From positions 124,001-188,000 of the forward strand of contig NZ_PVYW01000005.1 of the NCBI RefSeq assembly GCF_003001675.1: a stretch of 64,000 bases of DNA, written 5' to 3'. Each line of letters starts with the position of its first letter. Position 1 is the first letter of the stretch. A program made the translations under genes and the position numbers. The notes under the pieces were generated by a model that had not been told where the DNA came from, did no database searches, and saw nothing but the letters and a program-made list of their open reading frames with translations. The DNA comes from Cohnella sp. SGD-V74. GTDB taxonomy: Bacteria; Bacillota; Bacilli; Paenibacillales; Paenibacillaceae. Positions 44,206 through 52,087 of the stretch are shown here, piece after piece.

Positions 44206-44314
44206 GAATCGTCCCGTAAGTCAGGCAACTTAGCATCCTCGAGATACTGCCTCGCAAGTATTCGCCGATGATGCTGTCTGTTGCACTCCGATGACTTATG
44301 GGACGATTCTTTTT
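44206..44314 (+). ncRNA. long structured hairpin, RNA candidate or complex terminator
   Basis: Outer 18-bp stem 44206-44223/44292-44309 (one G-T pair), followed by TTTTT (44310-44314). Inside it, further nested pairings: GCAAC/GTTGC (44225-44229/44280-44284), AGCATC/GATGCT (44232-44237/44270-44275) and ATACT/AGTAT (44244-44248/44257-44261). It begins 50 bases after the kinase stop. A 68-base structured interior is unusual for a plain terminator. Confidence 0.5.
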
Positions 44315-44389
44315 GCGTTGCGGAACATTTTCTTGGTGAGAGCCGTCTTAAGGATAATCAGGATAGTTCGCCACCCAGAACAGCCGCCG

Positions 44390-44815
44390 TTAAGAGTTCA
44401 AACGTTTGCTGTTCTGGGTGGCGATAGCCATCAGGGCAACGTAAATCGGCTGCACGGTCATCTTTTTGCCGAATTCGAACTTGTAGCTCGCGGTTTGGAC
44501 GTTATTGGCTCTATAATAAGGCGACGTAATATAGTGGATGACGATCTCGCTGTCGTCGAAGCCGGTTCCGGCCGTCTCCATCGTCACCTCGTAGATCGAG
44601 CTCAAGTGGATGGACACAACCCTCGTTTTTCGGCCGGTCACGCCTTGGTGATCAATCAGGATCAAGCGATCGTCGGTGAAAATAAACGCGTCGCGAACGA
44701 GCTTGAAGCCCATGTGGATGTGCTCGTCCGGCATGAGATAAGCCCCGTACTGATTTTGCAGCTCTTGCACCGATACTTCCGAGTAATTGCCCAGCAGACC
44801 CCCGAACAGCGCCAT
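44390..44815 (-). CDS. bacterial PH-domain protein (PF08000-type)
   Basis: A 141-residue single PH-like domain: MALFGGLLGNYSEVSVQELQ, DAFIFTDDRLILIDHQGVTGRKTRVVSIHLSSIYEVTMETAG, then FEFGKKMTVQPIYVALMAI. Function unknown, cytoplasmic. GGAGGAAAT is the binding site for its ATG at 44815. A downstream sense gene is absent; the next plus gene is 760 bases away. Confidence 0.85.
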   Translation of the reverse strand: MALFGGLLGNYSEVSVQELQNQYGAYLMPDEHIHMGFKLVRDAFIFTDDRLILIDHQGVTGRKTRVVSIHLSSIYEVTMETAGTGFDDSEIVIHYITSPYYRANNVQTASYKFEFGKKMTVQPIYVALMAIATQNSKRLNS

Positions 44816-44856
44816 TTGAATTTCCTCCCTGATTTGTCGATATCTATCGAATGCAT

Positions 44857-45578
44857 AATCGATTATAATAGCTTCTATGATTAGAAGATATTTCCTTTCG
44901 GGTCGCCATTATTTTTAGAAAAAACGGCTGACCAATTGATTTTGCAAATAGCTTGCTAGATCTCTCGGGATAAAGAATGTACGGAATGATCGATTAATCT
45001 TTGCCATCCAGGCTTCACCCGAGCGTCGATGTGCGATTCTTTCGAGCCGATTCCGCCGTTTAGACACCCGATTCGGTCGAAGAAACTTGCGCAATGGTCT
45101 ACCAGACCGCTAGAGGCGGTCATCGGTCAGGATTCGCCCACGTAACGGTCTGTCGGACCGTTAGCGGTCCCTTGTAGCGGGGAATCGGCGGATTAACGGT
45201 CTACCAGACCGTTAGAGGTGGTCATCCGCTCGGATTTGCCCACGTAACGGTCTGTCGGACCGTTAGCGGTCCCTTGTAGCGGGGAATCGGCGGATTAACG
45301 GTCTACCAGACCGTTAGAGGTGGTCATCCGCTCGGATTTGCCCACGTAACGGTCTGTCGGACCGTTAGCGGTCCCTTGTAGCGGGGAGTCGACGGATTAA
45401 CGGTCTACCAGACCGTTAAAGGCAGTCATCCGCTCGGATTCGCCCACGTAACGGTCTACCAGACCGTTAGAGGCGGTTAATTCGAGTAGCTTTATACTAA
45501 TTCTTTCGGTGTGTGTGTGCGCTCAGGTGTGTGAATTGGTCCGTCATATAAAAAAGATCAGAGAGAGGGGGGAGACGG
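44857..45578. other. gene-free stretch containing the palindromic array
   Basis: Within these ~720 bases no frame is coding. Stops occur in every frame of the 51-bp units on both strands. The first ~230 bases show nothing recognisable. The array occupies 45096-45480. After it a short GT-rich stretch (GTGTGTGTGTG near 45510) precedes the TIMP-like gene. Confidence 0.7.
45096..45480. repeat. eight palindromic units at exact 51-bp spacing (BIME-like)
   Basis: Palindromes start at 45096, 45147, 45198, 45249, 45300, 45351, 45402 and 45453. Type A is AACGGTCTACCAGACCGTT, type B is AACGGTCTGTCGGACCGTT (one wobble in the stem). They alternate A-B-A-B-A-B-A-A, giving a 102-bp higher-order repeat. Linkers are also conserved and of two kinds (after A: TCATCCGCTCGG region; after B: CCCTTGTAGCGGGG region). 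Units 3-6 are nearly identical, pointing to recent duplication. Confidence 0.9.
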
Positions 45579-46136
45579 ATGAAGAAGACGACATGGGTGA
45601 TGATGATCGGATTGATACTGCTTGCGACGATGCTCGTTCCTGAGCAGAGAGCCTATGCCTGCAGCTGCGCGGCCGGCAGCGCAGCGGAGAAGCTGGAGCT
45701 CTTCGATGCCGTGTTTACAGGCAAAGTGGTCGGCGTCGGCGGCAGGAAGCGTTTTGTACACGATACATCGAGAAAATATACGTTCGAAGTCGATACGGCA
45801 TGGAAGGGGATAGCCGAACCTCGCGCGACCGTCTACAGCTTTGACACCGGAGAAGCTTCTTGCGGCTATTCCTTCTCGCGCGGCAAGACCTATCTCGTAT
45901 TCGCCTACGAAGAAGAGGGCAATTGGAAGACAAACCTGTGCGCCGGAAATCTTCAGATCAACGAAGCCGCATCCGCGATAGCATTGCTGGGCGACGGCAC
46001 GAAGATCGAGAAGACAGGGGGCGCAAACCTCTTCTCGAACGGCATGCTGCCAACTTGGGCAGGTCCGGAGACGGGCGCGGCGGCCCTGCTGATACTGATC
46101 GCGCTGCTGTGGTCGTGGAGACGAAACAATCGGTGA
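45579..46136 (+). CDS. TIMP-like (netrin-fold) secreted membrane-anchored protein
   Basis: A 185-residue protein: signal peptide MKKTTWVMMIGLILLATMLVPEQRAYA, immediately followed by the Cys-x-Cys N-terminus (CSCAAGSAAEKLELFDAVFTGKVV), a strand-rich core with two more Cys, and a C-terminal span (AALLILIALLWSW) with basic end. The CSC start and layout resemble bacterial TIMP/netrin-like OB-fold proteins. GGGGGGAG before the ATG. Confidence 0.7.
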   Translation: MKKTTWVMMIGLILLATMLVPEQRAYACSCAAGSAAEKLELFDAVFTGKVVGVGGRKRFVHDTSRKYTFEVDTAWKGIAEPRATVYSFDTGEASCGYSFSRGKTYLVFAYEEEGNWKTNLCAGNLQINEAASAIALLGDGTKIEKTGGANLFSNGMLPTWAGPETGAAALLILIALLWSWRRNNR

Positions 46137-46253
46137 AGCTTCGAATGGGTCCGTAAGGCGCAAGACCATTCCTTTATTTAGCTGTGGTACAATATATGCA
46201 TGGGAATCCTGTTCTCAGACATGGGAAAACAAGCATGGAAAGGAGCGGTGACG

Positions 46254-46475
46254 ATGACGGAAGCGAACTCGGGACATCCGTTTCCGCCGGGCATGTCGAG
46301 ACCGGCTCTTCAGGCGCTGGAGGTTGCCGGAATTACGTCGTTGGAGGACATTGCCCGACACAGCGAAGCGGAATTGCTGAAGCTGCACGGCTTCGGGCCG
46401 AAATCGATTCGCATCCTTCGACCGGCGCTCGAGCAGATCGGTCTTGCTTTTGCGGAAAGCGGGAAGAAGCGATGA
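46254..46475 (+). CDS. helix-hairpin-helix protein (RpoA C-terminal-like)
   Basis: A 73-residue protein made of two hairpin helices: LSRPALQALEVAGITSLEDIARHSEAELLKLHGFGPKSIRILRPAL-type, closely resembling the alpha C-terminal domain of RNA polymerase and other nucleic-acid-binding HhH units. ATG at 46254 follows GGAAAGGAGCGG; a TACAAT -10 (46188-46193) lies upstream. The gene overlaps the next GNAT by ATGA. Confidence 0.75.
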   Translation: MTEANSGHPFPPGMSRPALQALEVAGITSLEDIARHSEAELLKLHGFGPKSIRILRPALEQIGLAFAESGKKR

Positions 46476-47029
46476 TTAGAAAACAATACGCCACTCCTCG
46501 TTTAAAGCTGAGAACGCTGGACGAGAGGGGCGCGCCGCAAGTGTTGGATTACGTGACGCGGAACGAAAGTTTCCTTCAACCTTGGGAACCGTCGAGAACG
46601 CCGGATTTCTTCACGCTGGAGAGACAGCGGGAGCTGCTCCGCTTCGATCAGTCGAGCATGGCGCTGGATCAGCTGTTCAAAGTCTGGCTGTGCAAAAAAG
46701 ATGAGCCGGACCGGATCATCGGATCGATCGCCTTGAGCAACATTGTCCGGGGCGTCTTCCAATCGTGCCATCTGGGTTATCGGCTGGACGGGGAAGAGGC
46801 GAACCGGGGCTACATGGCGGAGGCGCTGCAAGCCGTCGTGTCGGTCGCCTTCGGGGAGCTGAAGCTCCACCGGATAGAGGCGAACATTATGCCGCGCAAC
46901 GCGGCGTCGCTCCGACTGGTCGAGAAGCTCGGTTTCCAGCCCGAAGGTTTGGCGCGCCAATACTTGAAAATCAACGGCAAGTGGGAAGACCACATCCATA
47001 TGACCTTGATTAACGAAGAGATGGAGTAG
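46472..47029 (+). CDS. GNAT N-acetyltransferase, RimJ/RimL type
   Basis: A 185-residue GNAT (Acetyltransf_3): RLKLRTLDERGAPQVLDYVTRNESFLQPWEP, YRLDGEEANRGYMAEALQAVVSVAF and HRIEANIMPRNAASLRLVEKLGFQPEG. This is the pattern of protein N-terminal acetyltransferases such as RimJ and YdaF. Coupled to the HhH gene. Confidence 0.85.
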   Translation: MIRKQYATPRLKLRTLDERGAPQVLDYVTRNESFLQPWEPSRTPDFFTLERQRELLRFDQSSMALDQLFKVWLCKKDEPDRIIGSIALSNIVRGVFQSCHLGYRLDGEEANRGYMAEALQAVVSVAFGELKLHRIEANIMPRNAASLRLVEKLGFQPEGLARQYLKINGKWEDHIHMTLINEEME

Positions 47030-47100
47030 CACGCGCTTGGAACTTTGAATGAGACGGATTCGTCTAACCTTGTATCCGGCCGAATCAGGGAGAAATTGCC

Positions 47101-47517
47101 ATGTTCCGAGTGCAGAGAAGCTTCGCGAGCAAACTGATCAGCGCCTTCGCGACGTCCATACTGTTCGCCGTCTATATCGAAGTCATGTATCCGGATTCGG
47201 GCGGAGACTACGGTTCTCTGTTCCTCCCGGCTTTTTTCATCGCGTTCGCCTTCGTTACGATTATCGCTTTTCCGGTCTCCCTGCTCGCCGATAAAATGGC
47301 GAAGTCCGTTCGCCGCGTCACGGCGCCCACGACCCGCAACGCTCTGGTGAGCGGGGCGGCGCTCGCGACGGGGATCGGAGCTCTGATCCTGTTCGGTTCG
47401 AAGGAAGGCAGCAGGCTGGCGCTGTACGGCTTGGTCTTGCTGTACGGCTACTTTACGATCGACTATTTGGTTTCCCTCATCGAAAGCAAATACAGGAGAA
47501 ATAACGATTTATTTTGA
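47101..47517 (+). CDS. four-span membrane protein (UPF0715-like)
   Basis: A 138-residue protein with spans LISAFATSILFAVYIEV, FLPAFFIAFAFVTIIAFPVSLLA, LVSGAALATGIGALILFG and LALYGLVLLYGYFTIDYLVSL. The layout is similar to small UPF0715 proteins; low certainty. Function unknown. Confidence 0.5.
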   Translation: MFRVQRSFASKLISAFATSILFAVYIEVMYPDSGGDYGSLFLPAFFIAFAFVTIIAFPVSLLADKMAKSVRRVTAPTTRNALVSGAALATGIGALILFGSKEGSRLALYGLVLLYGYFTIDYLVSLIESKYRRNNDLF

Positions 47518-47621
47518 TCGCTCTGAATAACGTGTTAAGGTGCTCAAGGAGATTTCCCGGAAGCTGGACGGACGCAAGTAAGCGGGACGGCGGCATTCCG
47601 GCGAGGAGAGGTGAAACGGTA

Positions 47622-47816
47622 ATGGAACGTTGGGAATACAAAACAATCAAGTACAAGACGGGCGGCTTCATGGGCGGCAAATTAGACCCGGAAGAGTTCG
47701 AAGCTCAGCTTAACGAATACGGCGGCCAAGGCTGGGAGCTGGTTTCCTGCTTCGATACGAGCATGGGCCAGGGCGCGTCCCGCGACGTGATCGTCGTGTT
47801 CAAGAGACGCAAGTAG
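47622..47816 (+). CDS. DUF4177 protein
   Basis: A 64-residue DUF4177 protein (MERWEYKTIKYKTGGF, LNEYGGQGWELVSCFD, DVIVVFKRRK). The start ATG at 47622 follows GAGGAGAGG; upstream frame extension has no homology. Function unknown. Confidence 0.85.
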   Translation: MERWEYKTIKYKTGGFMGGKLDPEEFEAQLNEYGGQGWELVSCFDTSMGQGASRDVIVVFKRRK

Positions 47817-47844
47817 TTCAAATCTTCGCGAGGAGGGATAGAAG

Positions 47845-48123
47845 ATGATTGCTATCGTCGTTTGGTTGATCGGCATGGTTATTTTCTTTTTCATTCTGTT
47901 CAACGTCATTCAACACGCGCTGAACACTTCGGAGATGGCAAAGGATTTGTCCGAGATCAAGCGCCTTCTGAGAGAGCAGGCCGCGGGCCGTTCCACGGCT
48001 GCCCCGCCCGCCCCGAGGGACATCGCGGAGCTGCGGAAAGTATACGACCGCTGCCCGGGCTGCGGCCATGCCGTTCAAGCGCACCATCTCGTTTGTCCGG
48101 ATTGCGGCCTGCGCCTGACTTGA
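47845..48123 (+). CDS. single-span protein with C-terminal zinc ribbon
   Basis: A 92-residue protein: N-terminal span VVWLIGMVIFFFILFNVI, a charged helix, and a C-terminal CPGCGHAVQAHHLVCPDCGLRL zinc ribbon (four Cys). The ribbon suggests binding of zinc and contact with protein or nucleic acid in the cytoplasm. GAGGAGGG before the ATG. Resembles zinc-ribbon membrane proteins near DUF4177 genes. Confidence 0.6.
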   Translation: MIAIVVWLIGMVIFFFILFNVIQHALNTSEMAKDLSEIKRLLREQAAGRSTAAPPAPRDIAELRKVYDRCPGCGHAVQAHHLVCPDCGLRLT

Positions 48124-48150
48124 CGGAACATCTAGTAAGGAGGGGCGCGA

Positions 48151-49302
48151 ATGCGCATTGCCAGAATTAAACTGTACGCACTAGAGCTGGAGCCTCTTCG
48201 GCGCTTCTATCGCGATACGCTGGAGCTTCCGCTGTGCGAGGACGGGGAAGGCTCCTTTACGGTGCGGGCCGGACAGTCCCTGCTGACTTTCGATCAGGGG
48301 CTTCCCGATTCCGATTCCAGTTCCAGTTCCGATGAGCCTCCGTATTATCATTTTGCTTTTAACATTAGCGAGAACAAGATCGCGGAGGCGGTCGAGTGGC
48401 TGGAGCGGAAGGGAGTTGCGATCAGCCCGGTCAACGGCCGGACGGTCGTCCGTTCCGAGTCGTGGGATTCCGATTCCGTCTATTTTATCGATCCCGCAGG
48501 CAATATCGTCGAATTCATCGCCAGGCACCGTCTGTCGAATAGGGCGGATACGCCGGGCTTCTCCGCCGAGAACGTCGTCAATATTAGCGAGATCGGCTGC
48601 GGGACGGACGACGTGAACGAATTGTCACTGTTGCTCCGCAAGCGGCTGCGCGAGTCGGTCTATCTGGAGGGAGACGAGCTGTTCACTCCGATCGGGGACG
48701 AGGAAGGGCTGGTCATTCTTTCTTCGCTTCGACGTAATTGGCTCGGTTCGAACAAGCCGGTGCGGATTTTTCCGATGGAAATAACCGTTCTCACGGGAGA
48801 GACGGGCGAATCGCAGGTGCTGCGCTTCCCCTATCCGGTTCGTACGCTGAGCTTCAGGAAAAAGACGAACGAGGAAGCCTTCCCCTACGATCTGCTGCTG
48901 CTCGCCGATCCTTCTCGGGAGATGGTCGACGATTACGTCGGCAGAGGGGACTGTTACTTGGCGTACGCGGACGGCGAGTTGGTCGGAGAATTCGTGCTCG
49001 TCGCGACGCATCCGCGGACGATCGAGATCGTCAACATCGCCGTCCGGGAATCCTGGCAAGGCCAAGGCATCGGCAAGGCGCTCGTGTTGAAGGCGATCGA
49101 GACGGCCAGAGCGTCGGGCGCCGCGGCGCTGGAGATCGGCACGGCCAATTCGAGCTTCGACCAGCTCAGATTGTATCAGAGCTGCGGGTTTCGAATAGTC
49201 GGCGTGGATGCCGATTTCTTCGTCCGTCATTACCCCGAGCCGATCTACGAGAACGGACTTCGAGTGACGGATATGGTAAGATTAAGAATAGAATTACGGT
49301 AA
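48151..49302 (+). CDS. two-module VOC protein fused to GNAT
   Basis: A 383-residue fusion. Residues 1-125 are a VOC unit (ARIKLYALELEPLRRFYRDTLELPL, YFIDPAGNIVEFIARH); ~130-215 is a second related segment (ISEIGCGTDDVNELSLLLRKRL). The C-terminal 130 residues are a GNAT (IVNIAVRESWQGQGIGKALVLKAIETAR, RLYQSCGFRIVGVD). The frame is unbroken and the binding site AAGGAGG is good. The combination suggests one enzyme acting on a single small molecule. Confidence 0.85.
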   Translation: MRIARIKLYALELEPLRRFYRDTLELPLCEDGEGSFTVRAGQSLLTFDQGLPDSDSSSSSDEPPYYHFAFNISENKIAEAVEWLERKGVAISPVNGRTVVRSESWDSDSVYFIDPAGNIVEFIARHRLSNRADTPGFSAENVVNISEIGCGTDDVNELSLLLRKRLRESVYLEGDELFTPIGDEEGLVILSSLRRNWLGSNKPVRIFPMEITVLTGETGESQVLRFPYPVRTLSFRKKTNEEAFPYDLLLLADPSREMVDDYVGRGDCYLAYADGELVGEFVLVATHPRTIEIVNIAVRESWQGQGIGKALVLKAIETARASGAAALEIGTANSSFDQLRLYQSCGFRIVGVDADFFVRHYPEPIYENGLRVTDMVRLRIELR

Positions 49303-49327
49303 ATTAAGAGAACGGAAGTGGCGGGAC

Positions 49328-49756
49328 ATGCTGGTTGAAGTCAAAGACAGGTTGGACGATCCGTCCATACGCGAGATTGTAGGAGTCAGCGTCTATCCCG
49401 ATCCCGACAAGCTGGAGAAGACGATTGAAGCTTACAAGTCGGACAGCGGACTCGAGCTGTACGGATACGAAGCCGAAGGAGAATGCATCGGCATTATCGG
49501 TCTGCGCATGAACGAAGGCGGAGAAATGAAGATCGAGCATCTCGCGGTGTCCCCGGATTATCGGGGGTTGGGTTACGGGCGCGGGCTCGTTCTCGAAGCG
49601 ATCGACAAGAAGAGCCCGACCGTCCTGGTCGCCGAGACGGACGAAGACGCGGTGGATTTCTATCGCAATATCGGCTTCGAGATCGAAAGCTTGGGCGAAT
49701 TGTATCCGGGCGTGGAACGGTTCAAATGCGTCTATGTCGTGCAGGCGAACGAGTAG
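49328..49756 (+). CDS. GNAT N-acetyltransferase
   Basis: A 142-residue GNAT: IEHLAVSPDYRGLGYGRGLVLEAIDKK and DEDAVDFYRNIGFEIESLGELYPGVERFKCVYV. Substrate unknown. It directly follows the VOC-GNAT gene and ends before the metal ATPase control region. Confidence 0.85.
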   Translation: MLVEVKDRLDDPSIREIVGVSVYPDPDKLEKTIEAYKSDSGLELYGYEAEGECIGIIGLRMNEGGEMKIEHLAVSPDYRGLGYGRGLVLEAIDKKSPTVLVAETDEDAVDFYRNIGFEIESLGELYPGVERFKCVYVVQANE

Positions 49757-49836
49757 CGGAGGACGAACATTCGCGGTTTTCGACCCGATTGCAGCGGACG
49801 GCTCCATTCTCCTCTTTATTTTTATTAATTCCTATA

Positions 49837-49851
49837 TTATAATAATTTTAA
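49837..49851. promoter_or_regulatory. PerR-box-like site upstream of the P1B-4 ATPase
   Basis: TTATAATAATTTTAA matches the Bacillus PerR consensus TTATAATNATTATAA at 13 of the 14 defined positions. It contains a TATAAT that could be the -10 (49838-49843), with TTTATT 17 bases before it. Confidence 0.6.
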
Positions 49852-49909
49852 ATAAGATGCGCTGCATCTCCCACAAACGAATATCCATGGCGAGGTCTTG
49901 ACTCGCTTG

Positions 49910-49947
49910 ACATGCTGCTCCCTTCCGGGAGCAGCATGTGTCGTTTT
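49910..49947 (+). terminator. terminator or attenuator before the P1B-4 ATPase
   Basis: ACATGCTGCTCCC-TTCC-GGGAGCAGCATGT, perfect 13-bp stem, with TTTT (49944-49947) shortly after. It may end the upstream GNAT mRNA or, if transcription starts at the PerR-like site, act as an attenuator in the leader. Confidence 0.65.
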
Positions 49948-49961
49948 AAGGGGTGTAATAA

Positions 49962-49976
49962 TGGGAGTCATTCTCA
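49962..49976. promoter_or_regulatory. Fur-like 7-1-7 site before the P1B-4 ATPase
   Basis: TGGGAGTCATTCTCA resembles TGATAATNATTATCA at 10 of 14 positions and lies right after a TAATAAT possible -10 (49956-49962). Confidence 0.4.
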
Positions 49977-49996
49977 ATGGAGAGGGAGAGATTACA

Positions 49997-51946
49997 ATGA
50001 GCCAAGCGATACATTCGATGAAGGAACATACCGAACGGAACGGTCTCCGGCAGGGCCGCTCCGCGACAACGGCCGATTGGCTGAGCCGTTACGGGGAAGG
50101 GATGGCCGCTCTGGCGAGCGGCCTGCTGCTGGCAATCGCTTATATGCTGGAGCAAGTGTCCTATCCTTGGGCGGTTGCCGTCTATATTGCGGCATTCGCG
50201 ATAGGCGGATTCGTCAAGGCGAAGGAAGGCGTGCTCACGCTCGTGCGGGAACGCGATCTTGACGTCAATCTGCTGATGATCGTCGCGGCGATCGGGGCCG
50301 CGAGCATCGGCTACTGGACGGAGGGCGCCGTTCTGATCTTTATTTTCTCGCTGAGCGGGGCGCTGGAAACCTATACGATGGACCGCAGCAGCAAGGACAT
50401 CTCGTCTTTGATGGACCAGAAGCCGGAGACGGGCACGCTGATTCAGGACGGCGCAGAACGCATCGTTCCGATCGACGAGCTGAAGGCCGGAGATCTTGTT
50501 CTCGTTAAGCCGGGCGAACGGATTCCGTCCGACGGGGTCGTGACCGAGGGGGCGTCGGACGTGAATCAAGCGTCCATTACGGGGGAATCGATTCCGGTCG
50601 ACAAAGGCCCGGGAGACGCCGTGTATGCAGGGACGCTGAACGGCGAAGGCGCGCTGTACGTGGAGGTAAGCCAGACGAGCGAATCGACGCTGTTCGCGAA
50701 AATCATCCGGCTCGTACAGGAGGCGCAGAGCGAGAAGCCGGCGTCACAGCGGTTCATGGAACGGTTCGAGCGCCTCTACGCGCGGGCGATTGTGCTTATC
50801 TCGGCGCTGCTCGTAGCGGTTCCGCCGCTCGCGATGCAGGTCTCCTGGGAGCAGGCTTTCTACAAGGCGATGGTGTTCCTGGTCGTAGCGTCACCGTGCG
50901 CGCTCGTTGCGTCGATCATGCCGGCGATGCTGTCGGCGATCTCCAGCAGCGCAAGGAAGGGCGTGCTCTTCAAAGGGGGAGCGCACCTGGAAAATCTCGC
51001 GAACGTGCGGGTCGTCGCCTTCGACAAGACCGGCACTCTGACGCAAGGCCAGCCCGTCGTGACCGACATCGTCTCCTTCCAGGATTACGGAGAGGCCGAG
51101 GCGCTTTCTGTCGCGGCCTCGCTCGAGAGCCTGTCCGGACATCCGCTGGCCAAAGCGATCGTTCGCGCTGCGCGGGAGCGGGGCTTGACCGCAGAACGTC
51201 CCACCGAATTCGGCGCACTGACGGGCCGCGGTATTCAGGCGAAGCTCGGCGGCGAATCGTGGACGATCGGCAAGGCGTCCATGCTGGAAGAGCGCGACCG
51301 GCAGGGGCGGATCGCGGAGACGATCGATCGGCTGGAGGACGAAGGCAAGACGGTATCCGTGCTGATGAACGAGCGGGGAGCGATCGCCGTGTTCGCTCTG
51401 CGGGACCGGATTCGGCCGGAAGCCGGACGCGCGATTGCCAGGCTGAAGAAGCTGGGCGTGCAGACCGCCATGCTGACCGGAGATCAGGAGAAAACCGCGC
51501 GGGCAATCGCCGGCGAGCTGGGCATCGACCGGGTGTACGCCGATCTGCTGCCCGAGGACAAAGTCGCGAGGATCAGGGAGCTGAAGGAAGTGTATGGCGC
51601 GATCGCCATGGTCGGCGACGGCGTGAACGACGCTCCGGCGCTGGCGACGGCCGGCGTCGGCATCGCGATGGGGGCGGCCGGCAGCGACGCGGCCTTGGAG
51701 ACGGCGGACGTCGTGCTGATGAACGACGACATCGGCCGGATCGCGGACGCGATCGTGCTCGGCAAGCGCGCCAGAACGATTATCAAGCAGAACATGACGT
51801 TCGCGCTGAGCGTCATCGTGCTGCTGATCGCCGCCAACTTCGCGCAGGGGATCGCGCTTCCGCTCGGCGTCGTCGGCCACGAGGGAAGCACGATTCTGGT
51901 TATCCTCAACGGGTTACGGCTGCTCGGCTATCGGGCGGGCGAATGA
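49997..51946 (+). CDS. pfeT: P1B-4-type metal-transporting ATPase (PfeT/ZosA-like)
   Basis: A 649-residue P-type ATPase without N-terminal HMA domain. SPC motif (VASPCALVASIMPA) in the membrane, phosphorylation loop DKTGTLTQG, SGHPLAKA, MLTGDQEKTA, GDGVNDAPAL and the P1B-4 signature HEGST followed by NGLRLLGY. P1B-4 pumps export Fe(II), Co(II) or Zn; PfeT of B. subtilis exports iron and is under PerR. The ATG at 49997 follows GGGAGAGATT. The PerR-like and Fur-like sites upstream support iron export. Stand-alone gene ending in a strong hairpin. Confidence 0.9.
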   Translation: MSQAIHSMKEHTERNGLRQGRSATTADWLSRYGEGMAALASGLLLAIAYMLEQVSYPWAVAVYIAAFAIGGFVKAKEGVLTLVRERDLDVNLLMIVAAIGAASIGYWTEGAVLIFIFSLSGALETYTMDRSSKDISSLMDQKPETGTLIQDGAERIVPIDELKAGDLVLVKPGERIPSDGVVTEGASDVNQASITGESIPVDKGPGDAVYAGTLNGEGALYVEVSQTSESTLFAKIIRLVQEAQSEKPASQRFMERFERLYARAIVLISALLVAVPPLAMQVSWEQAFYKAMVFLVVASPCALVASIMPAMLSAISSSARKGVLFKGGAHLENLANVRVVAFDKTGTLTQGQPVVTDIVSFQDYGEAEALSVAASLESLSGHPLAKAIVRAARERGLTAERPTEFGALTGRGIQAKLGGESWTIGKASMLEERDRQGRIAETIDRLEDEGKTVSVLMNERGAIAVFALRDRIRPEAGRAIARLKKLGVQTAMLTGDQEKTARAIAGELGIDRVYADLLPEDKVARIRELKEVYGAIAMVGDGVNDAPALATAGVGIAMGAAGSDAALETADVVLMNDDIGRIADAIVLGKRARTIIKQNMTFALSVIVLLIAANFAQGIALPLGVVGHEGSTILVILNGLRLLGYRAGE

Positions 51947-51957
51947 TGGATTTGACC

Positions 51958-52017
51958 AAGGGGTATGAAGCAGCAGCGTCCGCGAATCGCTCGCGGTTCC
52001 GCTGCTTCATGCCCCTT
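51958..52017 (+). terminator. long terminator hairpin after the metal ATPase
   Basis: AAGGGGTATGAAGCAGC pairs with GCTGCTTCATGCCCCTT around a GC-rich interior, followed by GATTTT. The -35 of the next promoter overlaps the end. Confidence 0.7.
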
Positions 52018-52043
52018 GATTTTGCATCCGAATGGGCTATAAT
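52016..52043 (+). promoter_or_regulatory. promoter of the small membrane gene
   Basis: TTGATT (52016-52021), 16-base spacer, TATAAT (52038-52043). Confidence 0.65.
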
Positions 52044-52045
52044 GA

Positions 52046-52060
52046 TGATAATGATTCTCG
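52046..52060. promoter_or_regulatory. Fur box candidate
   Basis: TGATAATGATTCTCG matches the Fur 7-1-7 consensus TGATAATNATTATCA at 12 of 14 positions. It begins two bases after the -10, over the expected transcription start, the classic repressor position. Confidence 0.6.
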
Positions 52061-52087
52061 TTATTGCGAAGCGGAGGAGATTCGAAG

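Noticed and set aside
45096-45480. CRISPR array
   Set aside because: The segments between palindromes are themselves repeated and there are no cas genes in the window.
45500-45535. GT microsatellite as phase-variation tract
   Set aside because: Too short and lies outside a promoter or coding frame as far as can be seen.
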